DNA of 64,000 nt from assembly GCA_039621445.1 (NCBI GenBank), contig CP154954.1, positions 67,428,714 through 67,492,713 of the forward strand, in the 5' to 3' direction. Shown piece by piece: positions 1-10,549 of this stretch. A program made the translations under genes and the position numbers. The notes beneath the pieces are model-generated. The model searched no databases. It saw nothing but the letters and a program-made list of their open reading frames with translations, and was not told where the DNA came from. How positions within the stretch are numbered: the stretch's first letter is position 1; each line of letters begins with the position of its first letter. Source of the stretch: Euglena gracilis (lineage: Eukaryota; Euglenida; Euglenophyceae; Euglenales).

Positions 1-91
1 TTCACAAATTCGCGTTTTTGACCCCTTGCGTGAATCATGATCACGAATTTCAGGGCAGGCATTTGGCGGGCTCTGAACACGTTTTTTATAC

Positions 92-195
92 AAAAATCGA
101 CCGACACTAACAGATTCAGCAGGGGCGCCGGGCGCGAGCGAGCGAAGCGAGCCGCCCGGCGCCCCTGCTGAATCTGTTAGTGTCGGTCGATTTTT
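92..195. repeat. Long perfect hairpin (43-bp arms)
   Basis: Bases 92-134 are the exact reverse complement of 153-195, around an 18-bp GC-rich centre. The outer arm carries the ATCGACCGACACTAA word that also occurs in the satellite just downstream, so the hairpin and the satellite share a source. Confidence 0.9.
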
Positions 196-296
196 CTAAA
201 ACCTATTTTGTCTGGGCCCGACGCCTGTCTTGATATTCATTCGACCGAACCGCCTGGACGGAAATATGGTCAAAAAAGTGGTTTTTGGCCCATTAA

Positions 297-392
297 CGGG
301 CGCCTGAATGGAAATCGACCGACACTAACGGGCGCCTGAATGGAAATCGACCGACACTAACGGGCGCCTGAATGGAAATCGACTGACATAAA
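297..392. repeat. 32-bp satellite, first array
   Basis: Three near-identical 32-bp units start at 297, 329 and 361, each beginning CGGGCGCCTGAATGG. The same unit recurs at 1116-1211. No coding signal is seen across 196-520. Confidence 0.85.
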
Positions 393-524
393 CGGTTTCC
401 GATGTCTTGGAAATCGACCGACCTTCTGTGTCCTTTTTTTGAATGCCCTTTTGTTCCGTTTTGGGACATTTTAGGTTTCAGCCTGAAATACGTTATCGAC
501 CCAACCTTTTGTTCCCTTTTTCGG

Positions 525-686
525 AATGCAGCTTTTCTTCCATTTTGAAAGAAACAATGTCTACATCAAGAACTGTGTCTTAAACGCAGACTCTGCATTT
601 TTTCGGAATGCATTTTTTCTTCCATTTTGACAAGAACAATCTCTATCTCAAGAACTGTGCCTAAAACGCAGACCCTGCATTTTTTT
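525..686. repeat. Tandem duplication of about 80 bp
   Basis: Two diverged copies (about 525-601 and 608-686) share the words TTCTTCCATTTTGA, TCAAGAACTGTG and AACGCAGAC in the same order. No function is visible. Confidence 0.7.
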
Positions 687-786
687 TAGAAACACAGATT
701 TTGACCAAAGCCATGTTGCCAGGAACACAGCCTTGCAATAGAATAGAATTGAAATACAGGCGTCGAGCCCAGAAAATAGGTTTAAC

Positions 787-1005
787 GTGGCCAAATCACT
801 CCTCACCCAAAAGCTTTTCTTTCAGATGACCAGTGATAACAACTGGTTCAGGGCAAATTTGCCGAACGCTTTTTCTGAAGTCCCAGAAAATGATAATCTT
901 CAGCTCCGTCCTTCCGTCTGTTCCATCCAAAGTTCAGCCAGCTGTGATCACCTGACCACAAAATTTGGTTTTTTTCTGGTCCATAACGCCTCCACAACCC
1001 CATAG
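787..1005 (+). CDS. Weak coding candidate, unknown product
   Basis: A 72-codon open frame. A pyrimidine-rich stretch ending TTTCTTTCAG lies just before an internal ATG near 825, which could be a splice acceptor. Residue composition is protein-like and not low-complexity. I recognise no domain, and no donor or neighbouring exon supports it. Confidence 0.25.
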   Translation: MAKSLLTQKLFFQMTSDNNWFRANLPNAFSEVPENDNLQLRPSVCSIQSSASCDHLTTKFGFFLVHNASTTP

Positions 1006-1115
1006 GACCAAAAATGTCTTCAAAAAAGGGAGATCCAAAATGTCCAAAAAGTCACTAAAAATTCCCAATCTGACCAGCAACAGATTTCAATGGAATGGAA
1101 ATCGACCGACATAAA

Positions 1116-1211
1116 CGGGCGCCTGAATGGAAATCGACTGACATAAACGGGCGCCTGAATGGAAATCGACTGACATAAACGGGCGCCTGAATGGAAATCG
1201 ACTGACACAAA
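1116..1211. repeat. 32-bp satellite, second array
   Basis: Three 32-bp units (1116, 1148, 1180) match the array at 297-392, with a shared change from GACCGACACT to GACTGACATA. The two arrays therefore come from one family that was amplified twice. Confidence 0.85.
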
Positions 1212-1285
1212 CAATTTCAGGCTGAAATCCGTTAATGTCAGTAGAATTTCAAGACAGGCGTCGGGCCCAGAAAATAGGTTTTAAA

Positions 1286-1397
1286 CAAATTGTGGCTGAG
1301 CCCAGATTTCAGCCTGAAAACGTGTTCAGGGGGCCCCCTTCGGGGGCCCCCTCCTGAACACGTTTTCAGGCTGAAATCTGGGCTCAGCCACAATTTG
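1286..1397. repeat. Long perfect hairpin (45-bp arms)
   Basis: Bases 1286-1330 are the exact reverse complement of 1353-1397. The centre is itself a GGGCCCCC/GGGGGCCC palindrome around a TTCG loop. It directly abuts the gene relic at 1.4-2.05 kb. Confidence 0.9.
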
Positions 1398-2046
1398 TGT
1401 ATAGAAAGTTGCAGCCGGACACCAAAAAGGCACGGAGGGATTGGCAGCATCAGGCAGGCTCGCCTTTTGCCGTCGTCAAGCCTCCACCCCGCAAAGTTTT
1501 GGGTGGCAGCATGAGCTGCTCCCGGAGCGGCTTTTTGGCGTTCTGTTGATTGCTTTGGCACGCCTTTTGTTTTAGATGCCCCCCCCCCCCCTGATTTGAC
1601 CCCCCCCCTTAATTGAGCATTTGGGCGCCGAAGGCGCCGAATTTTTTTGCCCTATTTCTAAAGGAATTTTTTACCCCCCCCCCTTATTTGAGCATTTGGG
1701 GGGTCCTTGGGCCGGTGGGTGTGCTCAAATAAAGGGGGGGGGGGTATTTCACCAAAACTTCGCTCACACCCACCCGCTCTGACGGGTGAAAACACCCCAC
1801 CGTCAGCTCCGCAAATGTCTCAGGCCTTTGGCCCAAGTTGTAGACAATCAACAGGACAGGAAAAAAAACCCCTGGTTTGTGCCTTCGGTGCAGCCACATT
1901 TATCCGCAGTTTTGTGGTTTTCAGTGCTGCTTCTCTTCAGGAGAGGAAGCAAAAGGCCGAAGAAGAGGAGGTGGCGATAGTATCCGGGGATGAAATTATG
2001 CGGCTCTGGCTCTTTGGCCTGACAACCTGGACCAACTTTTTGGAGA
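1380..2046. pseudogene. Rearranged relic of the 25.2-26.2 kb gene
   Basis: Three blocks match the locus at 25.6-26.2 kb. Block A (about 1400-1560) and block B (about 1750-1850) are on the opposite strand from block C (about 1878-2046), whereas all three run the same way at 25.6-26.2 kb. Block C keeps the frame LCAFGAAT...KQKAEEEE but has lost the stop found in the other copy and the upstream membrane exon. A C/G-rich insert separates A and B in both copies. It is most likely a non-functional, inverted fragment. Confidence 0.65.
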
Positions 2047-3990
2047 CCCCCCCCCAGAGGGGGGTGGGATATACTTTTCGGCGCCGAAGGCGCCTATTTT
2101 TAGCACTTTTCGTGATTTTTCGGCAATTTTTTTGTGGGTCCCCCGGGACCCCCCCCCCCGGGGGCCCCCCCCCCAGGGGGTGCCCTCCGTCTTGAAACCG
2201 TGTCTGGGGGCTCCGGTTTCACGCCCGAACTTGCGCCTGGGACGCTGATTCGGGCGGAAAATTTCTGCCCCGAGGTAGTTTTGGCGGTGAAGTTCACCGA
2301 TGAACTTCACCGTTTTGATGGTTGGGGGTGAAATTTTGATGGGTGAAATTTTGCTCCTCTCAAAATGGTCATTTTGAGGTTGGTTCTCCATGGAATTTTA
2401 GCAAAATCCCGAAAAAGTTGCCCCCAAAAATGTCATTTTGGCCATTTTTGGCCAAAAAAAGCTTGTGGTGAACTTCACCGGTGGAGTTCACCGTTGGGGT
2501 AGGCAGAGGCGGGGGGGAGGGGGTCCGGGACCCCCCGGTGAACTTTCAAACAGTGAACTTCACCTAGGGAGGGGGGGAGGGGGGGTCCAGGACCCCAAAA
2601 GTTACCGCCTGATCAGGCGGCTCCCGGGCCCCCCCCCCCCCGGGGGGCCGAACCTCCCCCCCCCCCGGCCTTAAAAAAAACCCTGGTTTCCCAAGACCAC
2701 CCCCCCCTTCACCTGGCTGCACTTGTTCACGTCCGGAAAACCCGAAAAACTGGAACAACGGGCACCAATCAAGGAACTCTTTCGAAAAAATTTCTGGCGC
2801 CAAAGGCACCGGACCCCAGTCATTTGGGGGGGGGGGGTAATGGTAAGCAGTCAGTCACTTTTTCGGGAAACCAGTCAGTCACTAACCCCCCCCCCCGGGG
2901 GGGGGGGGGGGAGGGTCGGCCACTCTGGAATCCAAAGGAAATTTGACCAAAAACATGAAAAAAAGCCAAAAAATTTTCCGGCGTGGGTCACTTTAGTGGT
3001 TTTGCCGACCCCCGGGGGTCCGGGCCAAAACCAGTCAGTTACCCTGAGAAAACCAGTCACCCCCCCCGGGGGGGGGGGAGGTCGGCGGTGACTGGGTGAT
3101 TGAATGGCCGAAGGCCAAAAAGCCACACAGGAAAGATTTTCACTGGCACCCCACCTCGGATCAAAATGGGGGGATTATCAGAATCCCACATTTGCATCTT
3201 ATTGCTGAATGAGCCCCAGCCCATTTTGCCGTCCCCTCCCCCGGTGTTGCCCCCCCCCCTCCAGTGTCCCACACCCCCCTGCCACGGGACCCGGCAGCCG
3301 GTCCTGAAGGAATTTTATTGACCCCCCTCCCCCGACAGTCCCCGCCCTGTGGTTGAGCCTGTGGGGGATTAATTAAAATGGGTGGGGCTTTTATTCCAAA
3401 ATGCCTTCCAAATCATCAGGTATTGGCCTGCAAAAACGGTTTTGGAACACCAGGAATTTTGCCTATTGAGGGGGGCAAAGGTGTCACCCGTGGGCAACAC
3501 TGTTTACCTGTGGAAACCCTGCCTTGCCCAAAGGGTTTTTTTTTGTTGAAGGGGGGGGGTCGGCACGCCGTGGCGAGCCGTCCGGTTAGGGGGGGGGAGG
3601 GGGGGTTTTTGGCGTGGCGAGGCGGTCCCGGATGAGGGGGGGAGGGGTGCGCGGGGGTTTTCCAAGAAAATTTTCTTTGGCGCGGCTGACATGGCGTGGC
3701 GAGGGGGTCTGAAAAGGGGGGGGAGGGGGGGAAAAGGGAGTGGGGGGGGGGGGGGGGGGGGGGGGGGGGGTGTGCCGACCCCCCGGGGGTCGGGGAGGGG
3801 TGCGACCCACACCAATTTGGCTGGAGATGAGACTGGCAAATTTGAGGGGTCCAAAAACACGGCAGTTTCGAAGAGATGGGGAAAGAAATTGGAGTGGGGG
3901 CGGAAATCTCAGCTGGTGCAAACGCTTGTGGATGGGAGGCCTGTTTGGGGCATCCATCAAAGCTCACAACCAGAGTGCGTGAGTTGACCT
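2047..3990. repeat. C/G-tract repeat region without a gene
   Basis: Dominated by runs of 8-20 C or G next to inverted repeats. Bases 2046-2170 match the interior of the CAGGG-type elements at 31.7 and 53.3 kb (GGGATATACTTTTCGGCGCC core). Palindromic GGTGAACTTCACC words at about 2285-2480 recur at 23.5-23.95 kb. The long open frames here simply reflect stop-poor GC runs. Confidence 0.75.
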
Positions 3991-4204
3991 TCTCTCGGTC
4001 CTGCTCGAAATGGGGACGCTCTGGGAAGGTTGGGACTTCGTCATAATTAGAAACTTGAGCATTGTAGGTCTGTGGCTCTACCCAGTCCTTCGACACATCT
4101 TTTGTGGCAAGGTGACGTGGTTCAGAGACACGGCTGCGGGCGCTTACAGAATCTACGGACCTGGACCTTATGCTGGTGAATGGCACGTGCCGCCATTGGT
4201 GCAT
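3990..4204 (-). CDS. Possible gene fragment, strand uncertain
   Basis: From an ATG at 4204 the minus strand is open through hydrophilic, charge-balanced sequence (for example QTYNAQVSNYDEVPTFPERP) into a possible donor AAG|GTCAAC. The plus strand (4010-4291) is also open but Trp-rich, as expected of an antisense frame. No family recognised. Confidence 0.3.
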
Positions 4205-4299
4205 TTCATAGGCCTGAAAGTGTACGTAAGTATTTCCTACCCGGAGACGCGGTCAACAGTTTGGGAATGGGAAGCTGTTGCTCAGGTTTGATGGCATCA

Positions 4300-5040
4300 A
4301 TGTGCTGAGCGTTCTTACGTTCAAATTTAGATCAAAAGACATATGGTGATGTCGTTGAAAAGAACAACACCCCTCAAATAAGTATGTCGCTTTTTTTGTT
4401 TGATCTCGGAAAAGTTTTTTCTTTTTAATTGGAGGATGTTAATTTTTACGCCCTAAAAATTCTGGGTCCAATGGCTTTGAATTTTTAATCACGAACAGAG
4501 GCCCGGCGCCTGCCCTGTATTTCGTGGACATGAACACGAAACACAGACGTTATTTGGTGAACAGATTATTGTGAACAGATTAATCATAGAATTTAGCCTC
4601 GCGACATGACACTCTTATTCTAAATTTGAACTGTGTGTTGGCCAGAATGCGTTGCCTGTTGGCCAAAATCCCGTTGCACCTCCGACATCCCAACGAAAAT
4701 GCCTTGCGCATCAGCTAAATGGGGCGTGATCACTTCTGAGCAAATGTGGCAGACCGCAAGATGTTGCGGCCAATATAGTCATCCATCAGAGCTTCTAGGT
4801 CTAAGGCAGAGCTCGTCCACACATTACAAGCAACCAGATGGTTGAGTTCGAAAGCTCTTTTTAAAGGGGTTTTAAAGGGTTTTTTTCAGATGGCCAAGAA
4901 TTAAATCATGCCGTATGGCAATCTTGTTTCGGAAATTTACCAAAAATGCACTTGAGATTGCATAGAAAGCGCATCTTGTCGGTATCCAATTTTTTTTATA
5001 CAAATTGACACCCGAATTGGGAACACCTCCTTACAAGGAG
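4300..5040. other. Unique sequence, nothing convincing
   Basis: Mixed-composition DNA with no clear repeat family. Short open frames exist (for example 4633-4845 on plus) but lack splice or start context. I see no RNA gene. Confidence 0.4.
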
Positions 5041-5385
5041 GATCTCTGGGCGTTGAGCCCAGATGACATCATGCTTTGCCCGGTATGGAGGGGTGTACCC
5101 CCCCCCCCCCCGCGACGGCCTGGTCGGAAAATCGCGGATGACCAAATTGCGGGTCGGGCCGACCATTGTGGGTCGGCCCGACCTGGTCGGTAGGAAACGC
5201 AATTATCCGCACTACCCCCCCCCCTTCTGGAGATTTAAGCCCCCCCCCCTGCCGAAAAACATTGTCTTTGCATATACCTACAAACTGGGTCAACCTGGCG
5301 TGCATGGCCGTCCTTGTCTTTTTTTACTGCTTCTCCTCCCTTCCAGTCGACCTAGGGCGCCGAAGGCACCCTGCAAAAGAACCTG
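5040..5385. mobile_element. Mutator-like element fragment
   Basis: Contains the palindromic GGTCGGGCCGACC words and the CTGGAGATTTAAGCCCCC stretch found inside the intact element at 11083-12750. No bounding target duplication was found, so this is a partial copy. Confidence 0.5.
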
Positions 5386-5720
5386 TTGCTGGCGTTTTCC
5401 TGTGCCCAAAAAGAGTTTATGAGGTTATTTGAAGGAGTAGGGTTAGGGTTACAATTCTTATCCAAACAGCAGAACATTTCCCGCTCAACGTTGTTAGATT
5501 GGTCTCTACAAGGTTCCCAGCGAACTAGGGTTAATACACATGGGGGGGGGACCCTCGCTCGGCGCCTTCGGCGCCTCGCTCGGGTCCCCCCATGTTTTTA
5601 ACCCTAGCTGGGCGGCTCTTTGGGGTAGCTGATACCTTGTAGGGGCCAATTTATTACGTTTCTGAATAGCCGGCTGTAGTCCTCAAAATTGAAATCAGGG
5701 TCAGGGTTGGGGTTAGGGTT
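5386..5720. repeat. Block duplicated inside the 11 kb element
   Basis: This block reappears in reverse orientation at about 11460-11795 inside a Mutator-like element. Its centre is a near-perfect palindrome: ACTAGGGTTAATACACATG, GGGGACCC arms, then a GGCGCCTTCGGCGCC hairpin at 5561-5575. A related hairpin lies at 57577-57622. Confidence 0.75.
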
Positions 5721-5972
5721 TGGGTTAGGGTTCGGATTAGGGTTAGGTATAGGGTCAGGGTTAGGTATAGGATTAGGTTTAGGGTTAGGTATAGGGTTAG
5801 GGTTTCGGGTTAGGGTTGGGGTTAGGGTTCGGGTTACGTTTCTGAACAGCCGGCTGTAGTCCTCAAAATTGAAATTTTTCTCAGTCAGTTAATGAAGGAG
5901 TAGGGTTAGGGTCAGGGTCAGGATCAGACGGGGGGTTAGGGTTTGGGTTGGGGTTCGGATCAGGGTTAAGCA
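5690..5972 (+). repeat. Degenerate TTAGGG array
   Basis: Many TTAGGG units interleaved with GGGTTCGGGTTA, TTAGGTATAGGG and GGGTTTGGG variants (5690-5850 and 5895-5970). Runs of TTAGGG on one strand are what an old interstitial or subtelomeric telomere tract looks like. The degeneracy argues against an active chromosome end. Confidence 0.8.
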
Positions 5973-5974
5973 GG

Positions 5975-6530
5975 GTTGACGTTTTTTTTGTTTTTTTTTG
6001 TTTTGTTTTGTTTTTTTTTTAAAAAAAACAAAAAAACATGTTTTTTTAAAAAAAACGCAAAAAAAAACATGTTTTTTTAAAAAAAACGCAAAAAACATGT
6101 TTTTTTTTGAAAAAGCAAAAACTGACCTTTTTCCTTGCAAAATCGCCATTTTTTGAGGAAAATTTTTCGGGTGTGGTTCGGGTCATGGGGGGGGGTCACG
6201 GGGGAACACCACATTTTCGGTGGGCAAATTAGGAATCACCAAAAACGAATTTTGGGGGGAAATCCTTTTTGGCTCCAAATTAGGAATCCCCCAACCTAAA
6301 ATTAGTACTTTGACACCAAATTAGGCATCACCAGTCGAATGCCTCAAAATTAGGAATCTACCTGAATATTTTGTCAAATTAGGCATCACCGGCCAAGTTT
6401 TTTTCAAAAAAAAACATTGCAAAAAAATTTTCGCCAAACCCTCCATGACATTTTTTTTTGTTTTTTTTAAAAAATACATATTTTTTTAAAAAAAAACATG
6501 TTTTTTTTGTTTCAAAAAAAACAAGTCACA
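5975..6530. repeat. T/A-run dispersed repeat
   Basis: Alternating T8-10 and A7-8 blocks joined by ACATG and ACGC, with CTCCATGACATTTTTTTT at about 6440. Related copies lie at 9550-9660, 10080-10175 and 21690-21910, usually next to TTAGGG-like arrays. Confidence 0.7.
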
Positions 6531-6600
6531 AGGGGTCGACCCGGGTCGGGGCGGGGGGCGGCCGCCCCCCCGGGATTTTGGAAAGAAAAAATTTTTTTGC

Positions 6601-7318
6601 AGCATGAATGTGATATTTTTCTTTGTAATGCCATGTTCAATGGTTCAAAGGGCGTTACCGTCTCGGCTGCCTTCGGCAGCCACCTTTCCAGTTAAAAGCA
6701 CATCTTTGGAGAATGAAATTGCAAAATCCATTACCGTCTCGGCCGCCTTTGGCGGCCAAAATAAAAATCCTTAAAAAAACCCCACGAACCTTCTTGATGT
6801 TTAAACCGGCGTTGTCCAAAACCCGGCGTCCGGTTTGGATTTTGGCCACAAACCGACTTTTTTCCCCCTCCTTTGGTGCTAATTGTTTTTTGGGGGACAG
6901 AAAAAAGTACATTTTGGTTGTGCCATGAAAAAAAATTTTCCTCGGCGCTTCGTTTTTTTGCAGCATGAATGTGATATTTTTCTTTGTAATGCCATGTTCA
7001 ATGGTTCAAAGGGCGTTACCGTCTCGGCTGCCTTCGGCAGCCACCTTTCCAGTTAAAAGCACATCTTTGGAGAATGAAATTGCAAAATCCATAACCGTCT
7101 CGGCCGCCTTTGGCGGCCGAAATAAAAATCCTTGAAAAAACCCCACGAACCTTCTTGATGTTTAAACCGGCGTTGTCCAAAACCCGGCGTCCGGTTTGGA
7201 TTTTGGCCACAAACCGACTTTTTTCCCCCTCCTTTGGTGCTAATTGTTTTTTGGGGGACAGAAAAAAGTACATTTTGGTTGTGCCATGAAAAAAATTTTT
7301 CCTCGGCGCTTCGCTTCG
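6601..7318. repeat. Direct duplication of a 361-bp unit
   Basis: AGCATGAATGTGATATTTTT begins at 6601 and again at 6962, and the copies stay nearly identical for about 357 bp. Small palindromes (GCTGCCTTCGGCAGC, GGCCGCCTTTGGCGGCC) occur in each. High identity implies a recent duplication. The long minus-strand frames crossing it are probably incidental. Confidence 0.85.
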
Positions 7319-7329
7319 AAGCGCCGGGG

Positions 7330-7745
7330 AAAAAAAGGATGTGCTCCAAATTTTGTCGGTTCCTTGCCCCCCCCCCCCCCCGGAAAAAAATTGTTCCGAC
7401 ACCGCTGCTCCGCTAGATGACCAAGGGCGCCGAAGGCGTCCTCCGACAATGGGTGTCTGATTGCGCACGCTCACCAAACGGTTAATGAAGGAATAGGGGG
7501 GGGTTGGTACACCCCTCCCCCCCCCCCTCTCCGAGGGCCTCGCCACGCCATTTCCCCCCCCTCCCCCCCCCCCCCTAGCCGGACCCCCTCGCCACGCCAC
7601 CGTCGATTTTCGCGATTTTTTGAACGAAAATTTTGTTGGCGACCATGGTACACCCCTCCCCCCCCCCTGGTCGCCGACCCCCTCGCCACGCCATTTGCCC
7701 CCCTCCCCCCCCCCTATTCGGACCCCCTCGCCACGGCGTACCAAC
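7330..7745. repeat. C-tract repeat with CTCGCCACGCC words
   Basis: Repeated GACCCCCTCGCCACGCCA units flanked by long C runs. Related GACCCCCTCGGCACGGCA units occur at 14740-14905 and similar motifs at 3560-3780. No coding support. Confidence 0.6.
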
Positions 7746-8096
7746 CCCCCAGGGTCAGGGTCAGGGTTAGGGTTGGGGGGTGTCTCCCCCGCGTCCCCAT
7801 GCGTCCCCCCCCCCCGCGTCCCCCCCGTCCCACTTTGGAACCAAAATTTTATTCTCGAAGCAACCAATTTAGGAGGCTGATTCCTAATTTCAGGCAAATA
7901 TGAGGTTGGTGATCCCTAATTTGGTGTGGGTGATTCGTAACTTGGGGTGGGTGATTCCTAATTTGGGGTGGGTTTGTCCTAATTTGTTGTGGTATAATCT
8001 TAATTTGGCTAAAATTTTCTCACGGCAAATTCCTAATTTCATTGTCCCAAAAATGGCGTCTCCCCCTCGTCCCCCCCGCGTCCCAGACACCCCCTG

Positions 8097-8185
8097 GGGT
8101 TAGGGTTAGGGTTAGGGTTCGGATTACGGTTAGGTATAGGGTAAGGGTTAGGGTTTCGGGTTAGGGTTGGGGTTAGGGCTCCCGG
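8097..8185 (+). repeat. Degenerate TTAGGG array
   Basis: GGGGTTAGGG units with GGTATAGGG and GTTTCGGG variants, the same mixture as at 5.7 kb. Confidence 0.8.
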
Positions 8186-8188
8186 ATC

Positions 8189-8485
8189 TGGCCTGGGGGG
8201 GGGGGTTGTGGGCAGACCCTAGGGTCTGCCCACGGTCGCCAAAGGTCGCCAAAGGTCGCTATGGGTATTTCCTACTCAGTCTTTTTTGCATTGTAGCGGC
8301 GTAGGCAACTGTTCCAGGGCCCTAAAAAAAAAAAATCCCTTGTGTGTGCAACACCTTTTGTGTGTATGTTGCGCTAATTTGCCGTGGAGCGCATTTTTTG
8401 ACATCGACCTGCCCACGACCTTTGGCGACCATGGCGACCTTTGGCGACCCTAGGGTCTGCCCACAACCCCCCCCCCCCAGGCCAA
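8189..8485. mobile_element. Inverted-repeat element of about 0.3 kb
   Basis: About 80 bp at the left end (GGCCTGG, then G run, then GGGCAGACCCTAGGGTC and CGCCAAAGGTCG repeats) is mirrored at the right end, ending CCAGGCC. It is inserted between two telomere-like arrays. I found no clear target duplication. Confidence 0.55.
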
Positions 8486-8499
8486 ATCTACCCCCCTGG

Positions 8500-8615
8500 G
8501 GTTAGGGTTCGGGTTACGTTTAGGGTTAGGGTTAGGGTTAGTCAGGTTTAGGGTTAGGGTTAGGTATCGGGTTAGGGTTTCGGGAGAGGGTTGGGGTTAG
8601 GGTTCGGGTTGCGTT
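8500..8615 (+). repeat. Degenerate TTAGGG array
   Basis: TTAGGG units mixed with GTTTAGGG and GGTATCGGG variants. Separated from the 8.1-kb array only by the inverted-repeat element. Confidence 0.8.
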
Positions 8616-8616
8616 T

Positions 8617-9262
8617 AAACCGGCGTTTGAGACCCCGGGTTCAGGACAGAACCGGCGTCCCCCCCCACGGCTTTTCCGGACGGCGGTTCTGTCCTAAAGG
8701 CCGGCGTTAGGAACGCCGGTTCTGTCCAAAACCCCGCCGTCCGGTTTTCATTCCTAAAAATGTCACCAAAAGTGCCCAAAAGTGGCCCTAAGGTGCTGGT
8801 ATGACTGTTTCAACCATGTTAGGGTACCAAGTTACCCCTCGATCGAAAGCTCTTTTCAACAGACGACCAGCGGTGCTCATCAGATCTTTCCACGGTGCAC
8901 GGTACTCTATTTCCAAATCTGGGCCAATTTTCACCAAATTTGGAGTCGGATCGGCCAGAATCTAAGTCGAAATTTGTGGTAATTTTCAGTGATTCTTGGT
9001 TTAAGATGCTGAAAAACCCTCACAGAAACGTTTTTTCTCTTCAAATCGACCACGTGAGGGTCCTGAGTTGTGAAATTAGGATATTGCAGGATATTGCAGA
9101 TTAGTTTTCGGAGGTTGGTCCTGGGAGTGTCCTTTGACCGAAGGGTGGGGACGCCGGTTCTGTCCTGAACCCGGCGTCTCTAAAACGCCGCTTTAAACTT
9201 CGGACGGAACCGGCGTCCGGAACGCCGGGCTTTGGACAGAACCGGCGTCCGCCACCCCTTTT
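8617..9262. mobile_element. ACCGGCGTC-palindrome element
   Basis: Both ends are clusters of short palindromes built from ACCGGCGTCC/GGACGCCGGT and GTTCTGTCC (8619-8755 and 9150-9255). The middle is ordinary-looking DNA. Related end clusters lie at 19265-19490. Terminal duplications are not resolved. Confidence 0.5.
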
Positions 9263-9269
9263 TTGTAGT

Positions 9270-9556
9270 AAAGGTTAGGGTTAGGTGTCTGATTGCGCAT
9301 GCTCACAAAACGGTCCGACAGCGAAGGGATTATGTTATTGGGGGCGGGGGGGGGACCGCCCCCTCCCCCCTGCTGGACGACCAGGTGCGCCGAAGGCGCC
9401 CTCCGACAATGGGTGTCTGATTGCGCATGCTCACCAAACGGTTAATGAAGGAGTAGGGTTAGGGTCAGGGTCAGGGTTAGGGTTGGGGTTCGGGTTAGTG
9501 TTAGGGTTCGGATTAGGGTTAGGTATAGGGTCAGGGTTGGGGTTTCGGGTTAGGCA
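9270..9556 (+). repeat. Degenerate TTAGGG array with GC hairpin
   Basis: TTAGGG variants at 9446-9556 follow a block (GGTGTCTGATTGCGCATGC) that also precedes the array near 7450. A GCGCCGAAGGCGCC hairpin lies at about 9388. Confidence 0.75.
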
Positions 9557-10181
9557 AGGTTGACGGCTTGTTTTTTTTGAAACAAAAAAAACAAAAAAAA
9601 CGTCATGGAGGGTTTGGGGAAAAAATTTTTGCAATGTTTTTTTTGGGAAAAAGTGCATTTTTTATCTCTACAACATTCATTTTTTTGGGTTGAAAGCATG
9701 ATTTTCGCACCAGAAAACACAGATTTGGAAATACTTTCACACATTTGAAAAAAAAAACTTCACAGGGGGTGTTCCCCCCATGACCCCCCTCCCCCAACCC
9801 GACCTAAGACCCGTTTCGGCCATTTTCCCTGAAAAACTTGGCCTGTGATGCCAAATTTGACCAAATATTCCAATAGACTTCCTAATTTTCGTTCGTATTC
9901 CTATTTTGGAGCTTTTTCCCAAAAATTCGTTTTCGGTGATTTCTAATCTGGCCACCGAAAATGTGACCCCCCCCTCGTGACCCCCCCCTGTGACCCCCCG
10001 TGACCCCCCCCCTCGTGACCCGAACCACCCGCGAAAAATTTTCTTCAAAAAATGGTCATTTCGCAAGGAAAAAGGTAAATTTTTGCTTTTTCAAAAAAAA
10101 CATGTTTTTTTTTGCGTTTTTTTTTAAAAAAACACGTTTTTTTGTTTTTTAAAAAAAAACAAAAAAAAACGTCAACCCTGG

Positions 10182-10275
10182 GGTTAGGTTTGGGGTTAGG
10201 GTTCGGGTTACGTTTAGGGTTGGGGTTAGGGTTAGGGTTAGGTATAGGGTTAGGTTTAGAGTTAGGGTTAGGTAA
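10182..10275 (+). repeat. Degenerate TTAGGG array
   Basis: GGGGTTAGG units adjoining a T/A-run block, the same adjacency as at 5.97 and 9.55 kb. Confidence 0.75.
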
Positions 10276-10314
10276 CGTGACCAGGGTGTGACGTAGAGCT
10301 GAGCTCTTTGGGAG

Positions 10315-10395
10315 ACCACCCCGGCCCGGCGGCCCGGCCAGGCCCGGCCCGGCCGGCGGCCCGGCCGGCGGCCCGGCGGCCCGGCCGGCGCTAAT
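10315..10395. repeat. GGCCCGGCCGGC palindromic cluster
   Basis: About 80 bp almost entirely made of CCGGCC and GGCCCGG words in both orientations. It could fold on itself or be CpG-rich. No other content is visible. Confidence 0.7.
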
Positions 10396-10549
10396 TTTCG
10401 GTTCAGAAACACTTTTTCCAGGTCCGGGAGGTCCAAAAACATTGTTTTCGAATTTTTTCGACTTTTTGACCCAAAAATGGCTGAAACCGTGTTTGGGCGA
10501 TGATTTAAGACTTTTAAAGTCTCAAAATCAGCCCAAACATGGTTTCTAC

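Noticed and set aside
3416-3860. Pro-rich minus frames
   Set aside because: Encoded by poly-C runs. No balanced sequence until about 3990.
5690-5972. Active telomere
   Set aside because: Units are too degenerate and are followed by tens of kilobases of other DNA.
7016-7897. 293-codon minus-strand frame
   Set aside because: Crosses the 361-bp tandem unit, C/G tracts and a telomere-like array. Gly/Arg-rich translation is a product of GC runs.
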